Part shown: positions 24,801 through 32,285 of the stretch, in pieces | Layout: each line of letters starts with the position of its first letter | How positions within the stretch are numbered: the stretch's first letter is position 1 | Assembly (NCBI GenBank): GCA_047967505.1 | Contig: CM106540.1 | Strand: one strand, 5' to 3' | Source: Dipteris shenzhenensis | Taxonomy: Eukaryota > Polypodiophyta > Polypodiopsida > Gleicheniales | DNA length: 64,000 nt | Translations under genes and position numbers: made by a program | Notes under the pieces: generated by a model | What the model saw: only the letters and a program-made list of their open reading frames with translations | Told to the model about the DNA's origin: nothing | Databases searched by the model: none

Positions 24801-27800
24801 ATCCGAATATCAACCTCTCTATTCCGATTAACAAGTCCACATATTCCAAGTGCATGACATAGCATGTAAGAGCACATGTGTAGTCTTAAATCCGGATAGG
24901 AAGTGCGTCGGCCTTACGATCCTAAAACTGCTTCCCAGCTGGAAGCTGCACCTCGTAGGTGTGATTGCTAGGTGTCGTGGACAGTCCCATCCTCTGCACA
25001 AGTTTGTGGTTCACAAAATTGTGAGAGCTGCCCGGGTCAAAGAGATGTGGACCCTTACTTCTCCATAAACTTGGAAAAGGTCATGGGGGCCAAAGAATGA
25101 ATTATTAAAAGTGCAATTACAAGAAAGTGGGCAGGTTATGACATTTATAGAAATACCTGTCATCAAGGCTTGGTTATCTCCCTTAGCATTGGTACCTTGT
25201 CTCACATGGAGCTTTGGTCCCGGCACTTGCATCTGGTTCTTGCGCTTAGGACAATCATTCCAAGTGTGGCCCCACTCCTCGCATATAAAGCAACGTTCTT
25301 CTTTCTTTAACTTCAAGGTGCATAGGAAACGGGTTCGACTATTCTTCGACTATTCTTCGTCTGAGTCGAGTTCTTCTTAGAGACGTTGTCAATTGACTTT
25401 GACTCCCCGGTACTAGTTGTTGACTGGAAGAACTTCCTCTTGTTCTTCCCAATCATGTCGACAGTAGTGGTTCCCTTTGCGCTGGCCATGGTATCATCAT
25501 AGATGCGCACATAGTTCATGGCCTCTTGCAAAGTAGTACACTTGTTATTCTTGATTTGAAGCTTGTATGAGTCAGGCAAACCATCCACAAAGAAACCTAA
25601 CAAGGTAATATGATTTATCTTTGTAGCTCTGGTCTGCAAATCACGAAACCTCTGAAGATAGACTTCAGAAGTCAAATTCAGCTTGGACATATCGAGGGCC
25701 TTGAGCTTGCCTACGATATCATAATCTTCCTCCTCCTTCAGAACTTTCCTCAAGACCTCTTCAAATTCGATCCATGTTGTAGGCTTCGGTCGGAGTTCCT
25801 TCCACCACAATAAAGCCTTGCCTGACATATACCCTGTTGTAAGCTGCGTCTTCTTTTCATTGGGGTAAGGGTGAAACTGGAAGTATACTTGCCACTTGTG
25901 CAACCAAGTGTCAACCACCTCCTTGGTTCTAGATTTATGATCTTTGGGATAAGGATCGGGAGTGATATTTGGACCCAACATTGAAGCCAAAGCATCCACA
26001 TGCGTGAGTGCTTGAACAGTGCTAGTCAAAAGCGAGATTGAAGTCTGAATCCCTTGGAGTTGCTGTGTCAACCCTGTTTGATTCGCATTAACCCGCTCAA
26101 ACTTTTCATCAAGAGCAGTGGTGAATTCACTGAAGGCTGTCTTCGTAATCAAATCATCGTAGAGGCCCTGGTCATCCTATGCGTGGTAATCCATATCTTG
26201 ATCACCCATAGCGAGCCCAGGGTCTACTGAATGAGCCATAACTGAAATCGGATTTGATAAAGAGAGTTGACTAGAGAAGAGAAACAATAGGTGGGCTCGG
26301 AGCTAGGAGACTGGAACGGAGTGCAAGCTGGCCACGAGAATAGGAGATGCTGAAAGAAAAGGAAGGATGGCCGAGGAAAAGATAGGCTGGTACGAAGCTG
26401 ACGATCAGCCACAAATCATTGAACCCTGCTACTCCCGCTCCTGGGTATGCCGCATGGTCGTCTGCAGCAGGCTGTACCACGTGATAGGCTCCCGAACAAG
26501 ATGGCTTGGAGAGGCTTCATGCATGCACAGTCCACGGGCTTGGGGTAAGAGGCGAACTGTCCGAGCTATAAGGTGGGTAAGCAGGCTTTTAGAAAGCTCT
26601 GCTTTTCAAAAGCCCACCCTCCAATATTGGAGGGGACGGTGCTTTTCTTAGCCTCCATGCCCCCTTGAATAGCTCTCAGCCCAGATCGTGATATGGCTCT
26701 TGCTTGCTGCGCACCTCTCTGCGCTCCCCTTCTGCATGCGATCACGTTCCCTACGCAGCCAGCCGTACGCAAGACCTCTTGGGTCCACCTCAGCTCTACG
26801 CTTGCCTAACGGCTCTTGGGCCTTGGGCTACGCTAAGATATAGGCCCGCGTCCATGACTCAATCCAAGATCAGACCTAGCACTAGGGAACTAGACTTGCT
26901 CCCATCGGCTCTCTGAGAACTGAACCTCTAGGCCCCTTATATAGACTCGGGCCCAATGGGCCAAAAATATTGAAGACCTCTAACTAGTTTGTACCCTTGC
27001 CACCAACCCAAGAATCAAGCTTGCCTAGCCCTAAGCCTCCCCAGGCTACCTGAGCTAGTCTTGTATACCCCAATACACGTCAGATACCAATCCGTGCACA
27101 TGACAGGGGGGATGATGCGCAGGCCTCAACCAAAATGCTTTTTCCGGGGGGGCTGCGGCAGTGGAGAGCTTGGTGCAGCCAAGTAGCTGCTAGGGGAAGG
27201 GGGAAGCGGTCTCAAAACCAGCACAACACGTACAGTCCCTGAGCATCAAAGACACATTGCTTGAAGGTGGAACTGGGTGGGAGGTGGAGAGCACAGAACC
27301 AGTGGGAGATATAGGAAGAAAACCTGTGAGCAGGCAGAATGAGCTACGTGGAAGGGTGGGAAGGAGGAAGAAGAGGAAGGGTTCGGGTAAGGGCAGGGTG
27401 AGAGGGGGGATCAAGCTGCGAGCTAGCAGGCAAGAGCAGGGAGCAAACGGATGGGAGTGCTCAATCTTGAACAAAAGAGTTTAGGTTGCTTTGCTTGCTA
27501 AGTATGTCTTCCTTTTGGATTTCATAAAAGTTTTTGTTTACCTCTTTTCTTCTCTTTCCTTTTCTCTTTTATATTCTTTGTAGATTTTTGATCTTTAGAA
27601 CAACAAAAAATCTAAATTTGTATGATTATTCTAGTCTTTGAAAGGTATATATATAGGTTGTTTTCTTAGTAGATATGTTTGAAGGTGACAGTACTTGATG
27701 GTGCTTTTGCCCATATATATGTGATCACAAATGAAGATAGAAGACTTGTCTATGTTGCACTGATTTTCTCGGCTTTGCTTTGATTTCTTTAAGGACCTTT

Positions 27801-28545
27801 TTAGTGCCAAAGCTGCTTTGATTCAAATACTGGCACATTCATAGTTCATGAAATAGCAGACATACTTTTGCATTTACAATTACCCCTCTGATTGCTAACT
27901 ATTTTCATCTTTTTTTCTTGGGGTGCAGCAATCACTTTTATCATTTTGCTGAGGGAAATAAGGAGATATTTTGAGGTACTGAATTCTCTTCCTTCTTTTA
28001 TAGGCGCCTGGTTTAGAGTTGCTTTCTATATTTATCTCATTTGCAAGACTGGTCCAGAGATTCAGTAATTTTCCTGTAAAGTGGCATTAAGCTGTGATAA
28101 GAAGCACACCACACGCTTAGAAGCACGAAGGAAAACGAGAAACAAATTTAGCAAAGCTATATTGACAGGACTATCTGATGTTTCTACACAGGTTAAGGCC
28201 TTGCCTACTGCTTTTGTAGCTCTTGCCAGGTATGTGCATTTTTAATTGTTCACTCTGACATTGAATTCAAGTATTAAAGGGACAGGTGTTTTTATTATTA
28301 CAGGGTCCTTAAATGGGTTTTGAAGCTACATAGACTGTAATCTTCTTGACGTTTTGAGTCAAAAAAGAATTCATTGAAGTGCTGGAAATGTGTTGATGGA
28401 TGGACAAGTCATTTGAGAATTTAGATTACAGGCCTAATTTTGTAAAACCGTTTGTTGCAGTGCTGCAATGTTAGGATTCTATTCATATGTATACATGTCA
28501 GGAGGAAATCCGCCTAAAAAAGTAAAGCAGGCACCAGGAGCTTAA
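9126..28545 (+). CDS. FATTY ACID EXPORT (FAX/TMEM14) family gene, last four exons
   Basis: Four exons join in phase (9126-9293, 27929-27975, 28192-28229, 28461-28545) and give about 111 C-terminal residues ending in TAA. Read in order they show GGLLWF (first membrane helix), STAAIRFGVILGG, SLKVWKKGKSSMPYIKGQA (loop typical of plant FAX proteins), a second hydrophobic helix with REIRRYF, LPTAFVAL, then SAAMLGFYSYVYMSGGNPPKK. The SGGNPPKK tail is, as I recall, typical of the FAX2/FAX4 type. FAX proteins are plastid envelope membrane proteins implicated in fatty-acid export. The transit peptide and N-terminal exon(s) are not visible. Intron phases are 1, 1, 0 and 2, and all introns are GT-AG. 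The first visible intron spans 18.6 kb of transposons. Subfamily is uncertain; family assignment is firm. Confidence 0.85.
9602..9811. repeat. Compound microsatellite: C-tract, (CT)n, (GT)n, (CA)n, CATA-rich
   Basis: The order is C-rich, A10, (CT)11-13, ACATATATAT, (GT)n, TAA, (CA)n, and CATACATA units. The (GT)n and (CA)n halves are inverted complements around TAA, so one strand can fold into a long hairpin. It directly adjoins the 3' end of LINE-B copy a and is probably seeded by its tail. Confidence 0.9.
9812..10981 (-). mobile_element. LINE-B copy a, 3' part, 5'-truncated
   Basis: Minus-strand LINE whose 3' end is at 9812 beside a (CA)n run. The frame 10583-10822 encodes a reverse-transcriptase zinc-binding domain (zf-RVT): LWAYKLPLQQQVFLWRVLLG, then C..C in SLCHRCLTSQETVPHLFWHC. 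The 5' end stops at about 10981, where copy c continues (near 12510). An unrelated piece of about 410 bp (10018-10427) interrupts the 3' UTR. The domain usually lies C-terminal to RT in plant LINEs. Confidence 0.8.
10018..10427. other. Insertion inside LINE-B copy a
   Basis: Absent from the matching places in copies b and c. No coding frame, terminal repeats or target duplication are recognised; the boundaries are approximate. Confidence 0.5.
10982..11141 (-). mobile_element. LINE-B-like 3' end fragment
   Basis: Begins with ACACACACTTTTTTTTTTG, like the 3' ends at 9805 and 11185. It shares the layout (attenuated CATTAGACTC...GCACTCAAAAACAGTAAG) but is a diverged subfamily. Only about 160 bp remain before the next microsatellite. 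Confidence 0.55.
11142..11190. repeat. (CA)n microsatellite
   Basis: About 24 CA units followed by T7. It marks the 3' terminus (minus strand) of LINE-B copy b. Confidence 0.95.
11191..11727 (-). mobile_element. LINE-B copy b, 3' part, 5'-truncated
   Basis: This holds a 3' UTR homologous to copy c, and a frame at 11422-11688 with the zf-RVT core: MGVLPHGQLLARRHIASSICRRC..RETVPHLFWHC. Cys and His spacing agrees with copies a and c. Several frameshifts follow, and the 5' end is truncated near 11727, where the next tail begins. Confidence 0.8.
11728..11764. repeat. (CA)8(CT)11 microsatellite
   Basis: Dinucleotide run directly at the 3' end of LINE-B copy c; part of the tail-on-tail pattern. 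Confidence 0.95.
11765..13782 (-). mobile_element. LINE-B copy c, RT palm to 3' end
   Basis: This is the longest LINE-B copy. Minus-strand frames in order are: 13374-13607 with MVAQAYADDSFF (RT catalytic YADD) and LHVNFHKSKLLPL; 12930-13307 with GWELTHQQQIDWVLAKLRKKLEYWK and the following thumb-like region; and 11978-12895 with the zf-RVT domain (LWAYKVPLRQQFFFWRVLLG...SETVPHLFWHC). Frameshifts join these, so it is a pseudogene. It is 5'-truncated at about 13782, against a large inverted repeat. The endonuclease and ORF1 are missing. Confidence 0.85.
11978..12895 (-). pseudogene. LINE-B copy c C-terminal region with zf-RVT
   Basis: An open frame of 305 codons. The first 190 residues are the connection between RT and zinc domain. 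Residues about 195-265 form the zf-RVT domain, with CYRCSTSSETVPHLFWHCPCSREF holding the C-x2-C and H-x4-C ligands. The family role is probably RNA or target handling in LINE replication. Confidence 0.8.
13783..13934. repeat. Large inverted repeat (63-nt arms) around (GT)n
   Basis: Arms 13783-13845 and 13872-13934 are inverted complements with about four mismatches. The loop of about 26 nt is TATATG plus (GT)n. The arms carry CCATGGATTAGGATAGGGCTA and GACGCATGC words. It lies exactly between the truncated 5' end of LINE-B copy c and the start of LINE-A copy c. No TIR-type target duplication was recognised. Confidence 0.9.
13935..14719 (+). mobile_element. LINE-A copy c, C-terminal remnant
   Basis: Matches 20690-20900 and 21600-21830: QVIREDLLQLHTFRAWL (near 14050), LHFDRDHCLWI, then RAEGIPREG. 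The frame 13950-14246 covers part; stops and deletions follow. The stretch 14500-14719 is poorly matched (with WYDEYKALRYQLRFE). Non-functional. Confidence 0.7.
14720..15821 (+). mobile_element. LINE-A copy d, C-terminal region and 3' UTR
   Basis: A 5'-truncated copy with a readable 193-codon C-terminal frame, the GATGAT tract (15604-15645) and the family 3' motif TCTCATAGATCCATCTGTCTTCC...TTTTAATAAA at 15790-15830. A (CT)n(CA)n(CG)n tail follows. Confidence 0.85.
14794..15375 (+). pseudogene. LINE-A copy d C-terminal domain with C2HC-like finger
   Basis: The frame reads VKLSFYRDHCLYITEEGFIDPP (residues 26-47), LRVSSHRLCIESGRAEGVPRERH, then CTLCDVQEVEMEEHFIFMC: a C-x2-C...H-x4-C arrangement like zf-RVT, at residues about 94-112. 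It ends with ITEFFLPY and a stop. It lacks the reverse transcriptase. The same domain is seen at 21560-21830. Confidence 0.8.
15822..15910. repeat. (CT)n(CA)n(CG)n microsatellite
   Basis: Contiguous CT, CA and CG/GC runs ending in CGCATGCGCTCACGC. The alternating purine-pyrimidine part (about 15866-15905) is of the type that can adopt Z-DNA. It follows the LINE-A copy d 3' motif and acts as its tail. Confidence 0.95.
16476..17078 (+). pseudogene. LINE-A ORF1, N-terminal low-complexity part
   Basis: A 200-codon frame. Residues 45-75 are Lys/Asp-rich (KDGKDTDKAAKEDGDKAKK). Residues 90-125 are an (SV/SA)n repeat encoded by an imperfect TCAGTT/TCAGCT hexamer minisatellite (16755-16835). The remainder is Pro/Ser/Thr-rich and probably disordered. 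The next part (17121-17339 and the 17530 frame) continues it in shifted frames. LINE ORF1 proteins bind element RNA. The identification rests mainly on position before an endonuclease. Confidence 0.65.
17530..17832 (+). pseudogene. LINE-A ORF1, RNA-binding C-terminal part
   Basis: A helix region with QIASMQSAIEETSRWVDVAK is followed by ALNIRVRGMPCTEATPMADA and TTLGVTEHRIERAWRVGP. This resembles the RRM-like core of L1-type ORF1 proteins (the RV.G-P..E motif and a helix ending in A.RVG). The frame ends in a stop at 17830, and residual coding continues to about 18030 in other frames. Confidence 0.65.
18060..18628 (+). pseudogene. LINE-A endonuclease (APE-type) remnant
   Basis: Across shifted frames the translation shows WNCNG (near 18090), GSGGVAILYRS (near 18272), FLWIRI, VCYFPP (near 18410) and VLLVGDFNART (near 18525-18556). 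These fit the apurinic-like endonuclease that nicks target DNA in LINE integration; the GDFNAR motif holds catalytic Asp and Asn. Several frameshifts and stops make it inactive. Confidence 0.75.
18629..18763 (-). other. Short internal remnant and primer-binding site of an LTR element
   Basis: 18751-18762 reads GCTCTGATACCA, the exact reverse complement of TGGTATCAGAGC. It sits one base from the LTR at 18764. About 120 bp of internal sequence follows to the left and may contain a gag start (MKATKRLTEIISG on the minus strand). The rest of the element is gone. Confidence 0.65.
18764..19730 (-). repeat. LTR with array of small palindromes, inside LINE-A copy e
   Basis: About 967 bp running from TGCAATAC to GTGGTGACA on the + strand (TG...CA). 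A primer-binding site next to its left end makes it a minus-strand 5' LTR. The inner part (19300-19660) holds a dozen imperfect inverted repeats of the type TTGACCGTAGTCAA or GGTTAACCGTGGTTAACC. It also contains many TTGAC(C/T) words, the plant WRKY W-box core. The right edge is set by LINE coding sequence resuming at 19732; no target duplication was identified. Confidence 0.65.
19300..19660. promoter_or_regulatory. Cluster of palindromic W-box-like sites
   Basis: Inverted pairs with a CGAAG, CGTAG or similar centre: CCAACCGAAGTTGG, CCAAGCGAAGTTGG, GTTGACTGAAGTCAAC, CTGACCGTAGTCAG, GGTTAACCGTAGTTAACC, CTTGACCAGAGTCAAG, TTGACCGTAGTCAA. The W-box core TTGAC occurs on both strands. A regulatory role is inference. 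Confidence 0.5.
19732..20481 (+). pseudogene. LINE-A reverse transcriptase (palm and thumb)
   Basis: A 249-codon open frame. It holds IGVKQGCPLSPTLFGLYIDEL (residues 26-46), the catalytic YADDVALLS box (residues 70-78) and LEVNLGKTKVMIFNTS (103-118). The thumb follows (SYTYLGIIFSGP, LFNFLVRPAGIFGSSCWGPD). These are non-LTR RT motifs. The N-terminal fingers are absent because the frame begins right at the LTR edge. Downstream coding continues in another frame from about 20440. The catalytic Asp pair is intact, but the protein cannot work without the fingers. Confidence 0.85.
20440..20905 (+). pseudogene. LINE-A post-RT region
   Basis: In the frame running to 20921 the readable part shows VPHDIIQAEFGASPLHLDAAF, WYARTHRWFVRLGFHID, NQVIREDLLQLHTFRTWLEP and VKLSFYRDYCL. 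This is homologous to copies a, c and d. It is cut at 20905 by the MITE and resumes after 21553. Confidence 0.8.
20906..21552. mobile_element. MITE, hAT-like, with subterminal AAGACAC repeats
   Basis: About 647 bp. Terminal inverted repeats are CCATGGTTGTTAAGACAC (from 20909) and GTGTCTTACAACCATG (ending 21552). TGCCTCA occurs on both sides (20899-20905 and 21553-21559) as a 7-8 bp target duplication. Removing the element restores LINE-A sequence (CCTCACTCACTACGG). Both ends carry many TAAGACACTT/GTGTCTTA units, as expected for transposase-binding repeats. The AT-rich middle has no transposase. The superfamily is inferred from duplication length only. Confidence 0.8.
21553..22290 (+). pseudogene. 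LINE-A copy e C-terminal finger region
   Basis: Reads RVSSHRLRIESGRAEGIPREHC, then CILCDCQEVESEEHFIFRC with C-x2-C...H-x4-C spacing, then YYEIRGRYHCLFRDSSG. From about 21833 to 22190 the sequence is unlike copy d (no match), suggesting a replacement or subfamily difference. Homology resumes with SQSRITEFFPS near 22250. Confidence 0.75.
22291..22770 (+). other. LINE-A copy e 3' UTR and (TTTC)n tail
   Basis: Holds GATGATGCCCGTTTCAGTAGCTCCACCC and the family 3' motif ending CGAAGACTCTAATAAA, then TTTC repeats (22741-22764). It encodes nothing recognisable. Confidence 0.8.
22771..23140. other. Unassigned
   Basis: No motif, repeat or exon was recognised between the LINE tail and the copia remnant. 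Confidence 0.5.
23141..24440 (+). pseudogene. Copia-2 remnant: gag end, zinc knuckle, protease, integrase start
   Basis: The order is IVPDSQGISRTLDGLPNSCHG (gag, near 23155), WNYCRRPGHDIC (zinc knuckle, near 23417-23452), DWYFDSGASKHITSC (protease, near 23640), ENLISISAISTNSFKVILGDYRC, then HLNYGILVKMDSKDMV...KHVCEAACWAKL (integrase zinc domain, 24040-24170). It is closely related to Copia-1 in the same segments (Copia-1 has YFDSGASKH and LISISAIATSGFRV). Multiple frameshifts are present. No LTR, RT or RNase H remains. Confidence 0.8.
24441..24849. other. Unassigned
   Basis: AT-rich sequence with no recognised coding signal; possibly the far end of the gypsy remnant to the right. Confidence 0.4.
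24850..25312 (-). pseudogene. Ty3/gypsy remnant: zinc knuckle and protease start
   Basis: The minus strand reads CFICEEWGHTWNDCPKR, a CCHC knuckle near 25240-25290. It is followed in shifted frames by FVNHKL-type residues near 25010, which fit the start of a gypsy aspartic protease. It continues the gag at 25313-26239. Confidence 0.65.
25313..26239 (-). pseudogene. Ty3/gypsy gag
   Basis: Gag starts at the ATG at 26239 (MAHSVDPGLAMGDQ), with an in-frame TAG about 20 codons in. The 280-codon frame that follows begins at a TTG. It holds the retrotransposon gag domain: TWLHKWQVYFQFHPYPNEKK, MSGKALLWWKEL, W..FEEVLRKVLK, LQRFRDLQTRATKIN, LLGFFVDGLPDSYK. It ends in a basic region near 25313, and the CCHC knuckle follows in another frame. 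The element has no pol here. Confidence 0.8.
26240..27480. other. Possible 5' leader/LTR of gypsy remnant, no gene
   Basis: Directly upstream of the gag ATG on the minus strand, so a leader and LTR are expected, but no LTR pair or sure primer-binding site was found. 27190-27480 is G-rich on the + strand. Open frames here have no recognisable content. Confidence 0.35.
27481..27928 (+). other. 3' end of giant FAX intron
   Basis: T-rich, without recognisable transposons, ending in a strong pyrimidine tract and GCAG. Confidence 0.6.
27929..27975 (+). CDS. FAX exon n+1 (47 bp)
   Basis: Encodes a helix reading ITFIILLREIRRYFE. It completes the split codon from 9293 (G + CA = Ala) and ends on a full codon before GTACTG. 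This agrees with the GQAA..... helix and Arg-rich loop of plant FAX proteins. Confidence 0.8.
28192..28229 (+). CDS. FAX exon n+2 (38 bp)
   Basis: Encodes VKALPTAFVALA plus the first two bases (AG) of a Ser codon. Flanked by CTACACAG and GTATGT. Confidence 0.8.
28461..28545 (+). CDS. FAX terminal exon
   Basis: Completes the Ser codon and encodes AAMLGFYSYVYMSGGNPPKK and a short basic tail ending in TAA (28543-28545). The SGGNPPKK run is the strongest family signature. Confidence 0.85.
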
Positions 28546-29683
28546 ATACAGAGCATCAAAAGTTGGAAGGGTTATGCCATGCGAGGTATAGGAAAACAGA
28601 TTAATCCTAATATTTTTGAACCTTACAGAGAGTATATGTACAATATATAGTTGAGCAGGCTTATGTTAGCAGTGGACAGATGGTGACCGGCCTCAATTCC
28701 GTAAGGAGGCTTCAATATCTACTTGCATATGCTTTCATGGCCAAGTGCAGGGGTTGTATTTATCAAGATTCTGACATTTTCAATTATATCTTATTTGATA
28801 AATGATCAGCAACCATGGAATAGTACTCATAATGAGCATCTCAGTTTTTGGCACTGCTGGGATCTTCAATGGGTTTGTATACCCCTTATGCGAACAAAGA
28901 AACCTGAATTTCTAGATTTTGATATTGATAAAGGAGCAGGAGTTTTTAATGTACCTGATGATACCTTATAAACATCTCCTGAGCATTTGTCAGTTGAAAG
29001 TCAAAAGCAAAGTAAATGACTGAGATAGCAGGATTTGAATGAAGCAGAGGTTTACCCTACAAGGTAGTTGGAATCGTTGTGAATCACCTGTGCCCATCCT
29101 GCTGGGTATCACTGGCAAGGAGGGGGAATTGGAGGCCTTCTTTGATAGAGGAACAGCATTAGTTTTCGTCCAGTTCTTTAGTCGACCAAGAAGGATGGGA
29201 GCATCTAAGTTTTCCAGCTTGAGGTTGGGAATGTACTCACGCCTGTTTTGGTTCTTTTTGTTCAACAAAACTGTCAAGCATATTGTTTTGTTAGCACTGG
29301 CTGTCCTAGAGACAGTGCTTTAGGATTGAGTTGAGTGGGAGTTTTGTGATTATTCTTAGTTTTTTGGTCTTAGTTTTTTGGCCTGCCTTGCGTGAAAGGT
29401 AGCCTTAGTAATGAAACTCATCTTCAAGAATTGAAATTAAGATTTTTATTTTCAAAAAATTCATTCTCCCATATTTGGACATATTCCACATGCAACTAGA
29501 GTTTAACTTCCACATAATCAGTTTAACTTCCACATAATCCCCTGTCTCTCTCTCTCTCTTTCCCCTAAAAATCCTCCTTTACTGTCTCTCTCACGTCCCC
29601 TCCCCCTCTCTCTCAACTCTCCATCCTCTTTTCCATGCTCCACATCTAAGGTAGGCCTTATGAATGATTATGATCATTCAGCT
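28546..29683 (+). other. FAX 3' flank, unassigned
   Basis: Presumably a 3' UTR followed by intergenic DNA; no polyadenylation site is certain. Open frames at 28723-28971 and 29039-29323 lack recognisable domains. 29540-29640 is CT-rich. An 18-bp phrase (GTTTAACTTCCACATAATC) is repeated at 29500-29539. Confidence 0.5.
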
Positions 29684-30668
29684 TGTTAGGAATTTCTAAA
29701 ATTCTTAACCTCTAGTTTTAGATGGTTGTTGGCTTTTCAGCTTTTAGCTAGTGTGTGGCAGTTGGCTTTTCAGCTTTTAGCTTGTGTGTGCTTTTTACCT
29801 CCCTCCAACATGGCTATAAATCAATTCAGGGGCTCCACTCTCCCTCCATGCTTGAGCTTTCCCTATAACGATTGCCTTGGCTTTCTCCAGTTACAAGTCT
29901 TCAAGTCACTTCAAGCTTTCCGGTCGCTCATCTTGATCTCACGTGTTCGTTTGTAAGCAAGGCGCTAAAGCCGATTCACATGTTAACTGTTGTTGAAGTC
30001 GTCGTCTGAAAAAAAATTGCTATCTGGAAAGCTGTTTGCTAGAAAAGCAGATTTGCTTGTAAAAAAAAATCAGTTTTCTTGTTGAAAGGGCATAACTTTT
30101 ATGCTAGCCAAACGGGCTTTATGCATGTCGGTGAAGAGATTGTCGTCCACTGGGTTTGTTTATAAAAATAAAGCCAAAAAAACCCTTGAAAGTTGACATC
30201 AAAACTTTGCAGGTATCATTTATAAAACTTTCAAGGAAAAATAGTCCCAATTTACCTTTTAGTTTTAAATTATAGCTTTTTAAAAAAAAGGCAATGGCTT
30301 TGTAGCCAGTGTGAGAGCATGCAAATAACTATAGAACCTTGGCAAAGTCTAATGGATCTTGCGAGTCCTCAAAGCGTTTCATTTTTATTATTTCTTACTA
30401 AACAATCTATAGTGTCTAAAGACTTGTAAAACCCACAAGTTGGAGCCAAGTGCTTTCGTGCATACATGCATCCTTGTTTGCCTTCTAAGATATTTTTTAA
30501 AGTTGCCAACTTGCGCTGTTTAGTTGAAAAAAGCATTCATAGAGGTCTATTTCATTGTGGATATAGCAGAGATGTTGTGCATCTTTTAGATATGAAGCTA
30601 TACCGGTGCATAGTGTTTTTGTCAATTCACAAAAAATCTTATTTGTGGAAGTAGAGAACCAAATTGTG
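29684..30668 (+). other. Possible LTR-like promoter region
   Basis: TGTTAGGAATTTC at 29684 could be an LTR start. A 30-bp phrase (TTGGCTTTTCAGCTTTTAGCT) is duplicated at 29729-29785. GGCTATAAATC at 29812 resembles a TATA box. No partner LTR, primer-binding site or coding region was found. Confidence 0.3.
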
Positions 30669-30828
30669 ACACAAAGGCTAACTATAGTAATAGGTTGAGG
30701 ATATAAGAGCAAAGAAGTATATACACCATGTGAAAACTTTCAATGTCTTTTGTGACACATGAAATGCAGTGCTACAGCGTGTCCTCTTGGTCATGATGAA
30801 TCCTTGTTAGGTCCTGAATTTTCTTGTT

Positions 30829-30868
<40 letters not shown>

Positions 30869-31345
30869 GTAACATCTGCAAGAGGTTGAATATAGCTTAA
30901 AAAAAGCATCTCAAGGATAGCAAAATGTTGTGTAGGGGGTGGTCCTAGTGGTTTTGGTTAGTTGTAGTGCTATTGAATTGTTATTGGATCTGTTTTTGAG
31001 CTTCCATTTCCTAAGGATGTGTGTGTCATTGCATGATATATGACATGAATTGGACAATGTTGTCATGTCTATCTAGAATTCTTAGGAGTCCTCGTACTAT
31101 AGGACCCCTTTCATGTGTGTTATGACCTCAATAATGAAGGCTTAATCCATTTAAATACTTGTAAGAATTACGAGATGAACTGTAAACACAAGCCTATGAA
31201 CTATAGAATCGGAGGTGGATGAAATGACTCAATAGCTTCTATATAAAAGCTTTTAAAAACTGACGCACACAGAGCTCATCCCTATGGGGCTTTTTGCTCT
31301 TTACAACTCGATGAACTAGGCCACAAAGGCTCAATACTCCACACA
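30669..31345. repeat. 677-bp tandem repeat, unit 1
   Basis: Practically identical to the next 677 bp. The main difference is one more AG and one fewer TG in the internal (TG)n(AG)n run. It contains CTATATAAAAGC (near 31239-31250), a canonical TATA box on the + strand. No protein is encoded. Confidence 0.95.
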
Positions 31346-31505
31346 ACACAAAGGCTAACTATAGTAATAGGTTGAGGATATAAGAGCAAAGAAGTATATA
31401 CACCATGTGAAAACTTTCAATGTCTTTTGTGACACATGAAATGCAGTGCTACAGCGTGTCCTCTTGGTCATGATGAATCCTTGTTAGGTCCTGAATTTTC
31501 TTGTT

Positions 31506-31544
<39 letters not shown>

Positions 31545-32022
31545 TGTAACATCTGCAAGAGGTTGAATATAGCTTAAAAAAAGCATCTCAAGGATAGCAA
31601 AATGTTGTGTAGGGGGTGGTCCTAGTGGTTTTGGTTAGTTGTAGTGCTATTGAATTGTTATTGGATCTGTTTTTGAGCTTCCATTTCCTAAGGATGTGTG
31701 TGTCATTGCATGATATATGACATGAATTGGACAATGTTGTCATGTCTATCTAGAATTCTTAGGAGTCCTCGTACTATAGGACCCCTTTCATGTGTGTTAT
31801 GACCTCAATAATGAAGGCTTAATCCATTTAAATACTTGTAAGAATTACGAGATGAACTGTAAACACAAGCCTATGAACTATAGAATCGGAGGTGGATGAA
31901 ATGACTCAATAGCTTCTATATAAAAGCTTTTAAAAACTGACGCACACAGAGCTCATCCCTATGGGGCTTTTTGCTCTTTACAACTCGATGAACTAGGCCA
32001 CAAAGGCTCAATACTCCACACA
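31346..32022. repeat. 677-bp tandem repeat, unit 2
   Basis: Second copy, directly abutting. The TATA-like word recurs near 31916-31927. It leads into the LTR end at 32277. Confidence 0.95.
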
Positions 32023-32285
32023 ACACAACAACCATACTCACACTCATCTCCATTGCAATATTGTCAATGACACGACTTGTGTGCTGCCTCACGTGATCGC
32101 CAGTAGCCTACGACTGTGTGGAAGAGGTAAGAGCCGTGCTCCATCTTTGAGATCTCGGAGGTCGACCCTTATCACCGCCAACAGTATACCCTAGAACCTG
32201 TTACTACGTGGTTTCTCCCATGCATGGAATCCACGTGGACACGTAAGCTTGATGAGGATGAGGTAAGTAACCCAACAATCCCCCC
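32023..32285 (-). repeat. LTR edge and polypurine tract of a minus-strand LTR element
   Basis: On the minus strand a purine run (GGGGGGAT, 32278-32285) is followed by TGTTGGGTTACTTACC, the usual polypurine tract to LTR junction. The LTR thus ends at 32277 on the + strand. Its left boundary is unknown and may include the tandem units. The other LTR is not identified. Confidence 0.5.

Larger units (their letters stand above)
9294..27928 (+). other. FAX giant intron (18,635 bp)
   Basis: GT at 9294, and AG at 27927-27928 after a long T-rich tract (TTTTTTTCTTGGGGTGCAG). It contains the LINE-B stack, a hairpin, three LINE-A copies, an LTR, a MITE, a copia remnant and gypsy gag. The 300-450 bp next to each splice site look free of transposons. 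Confidence 0.75.

Noticed and set aside
27190-27474. Leu/Pro-rich minus frame, signal-peptide-like
   Set aside because: Arises from a purine-rich + strand; no conserved motif, inside the FAX intron.
28990-29323. Overlapping + and - frames of about 95 codons downstream of FAX
   Set aside because: Checked for an organelle-derived or host exon; I could not assign either, and they are mutual shadows. Left as unassigned.
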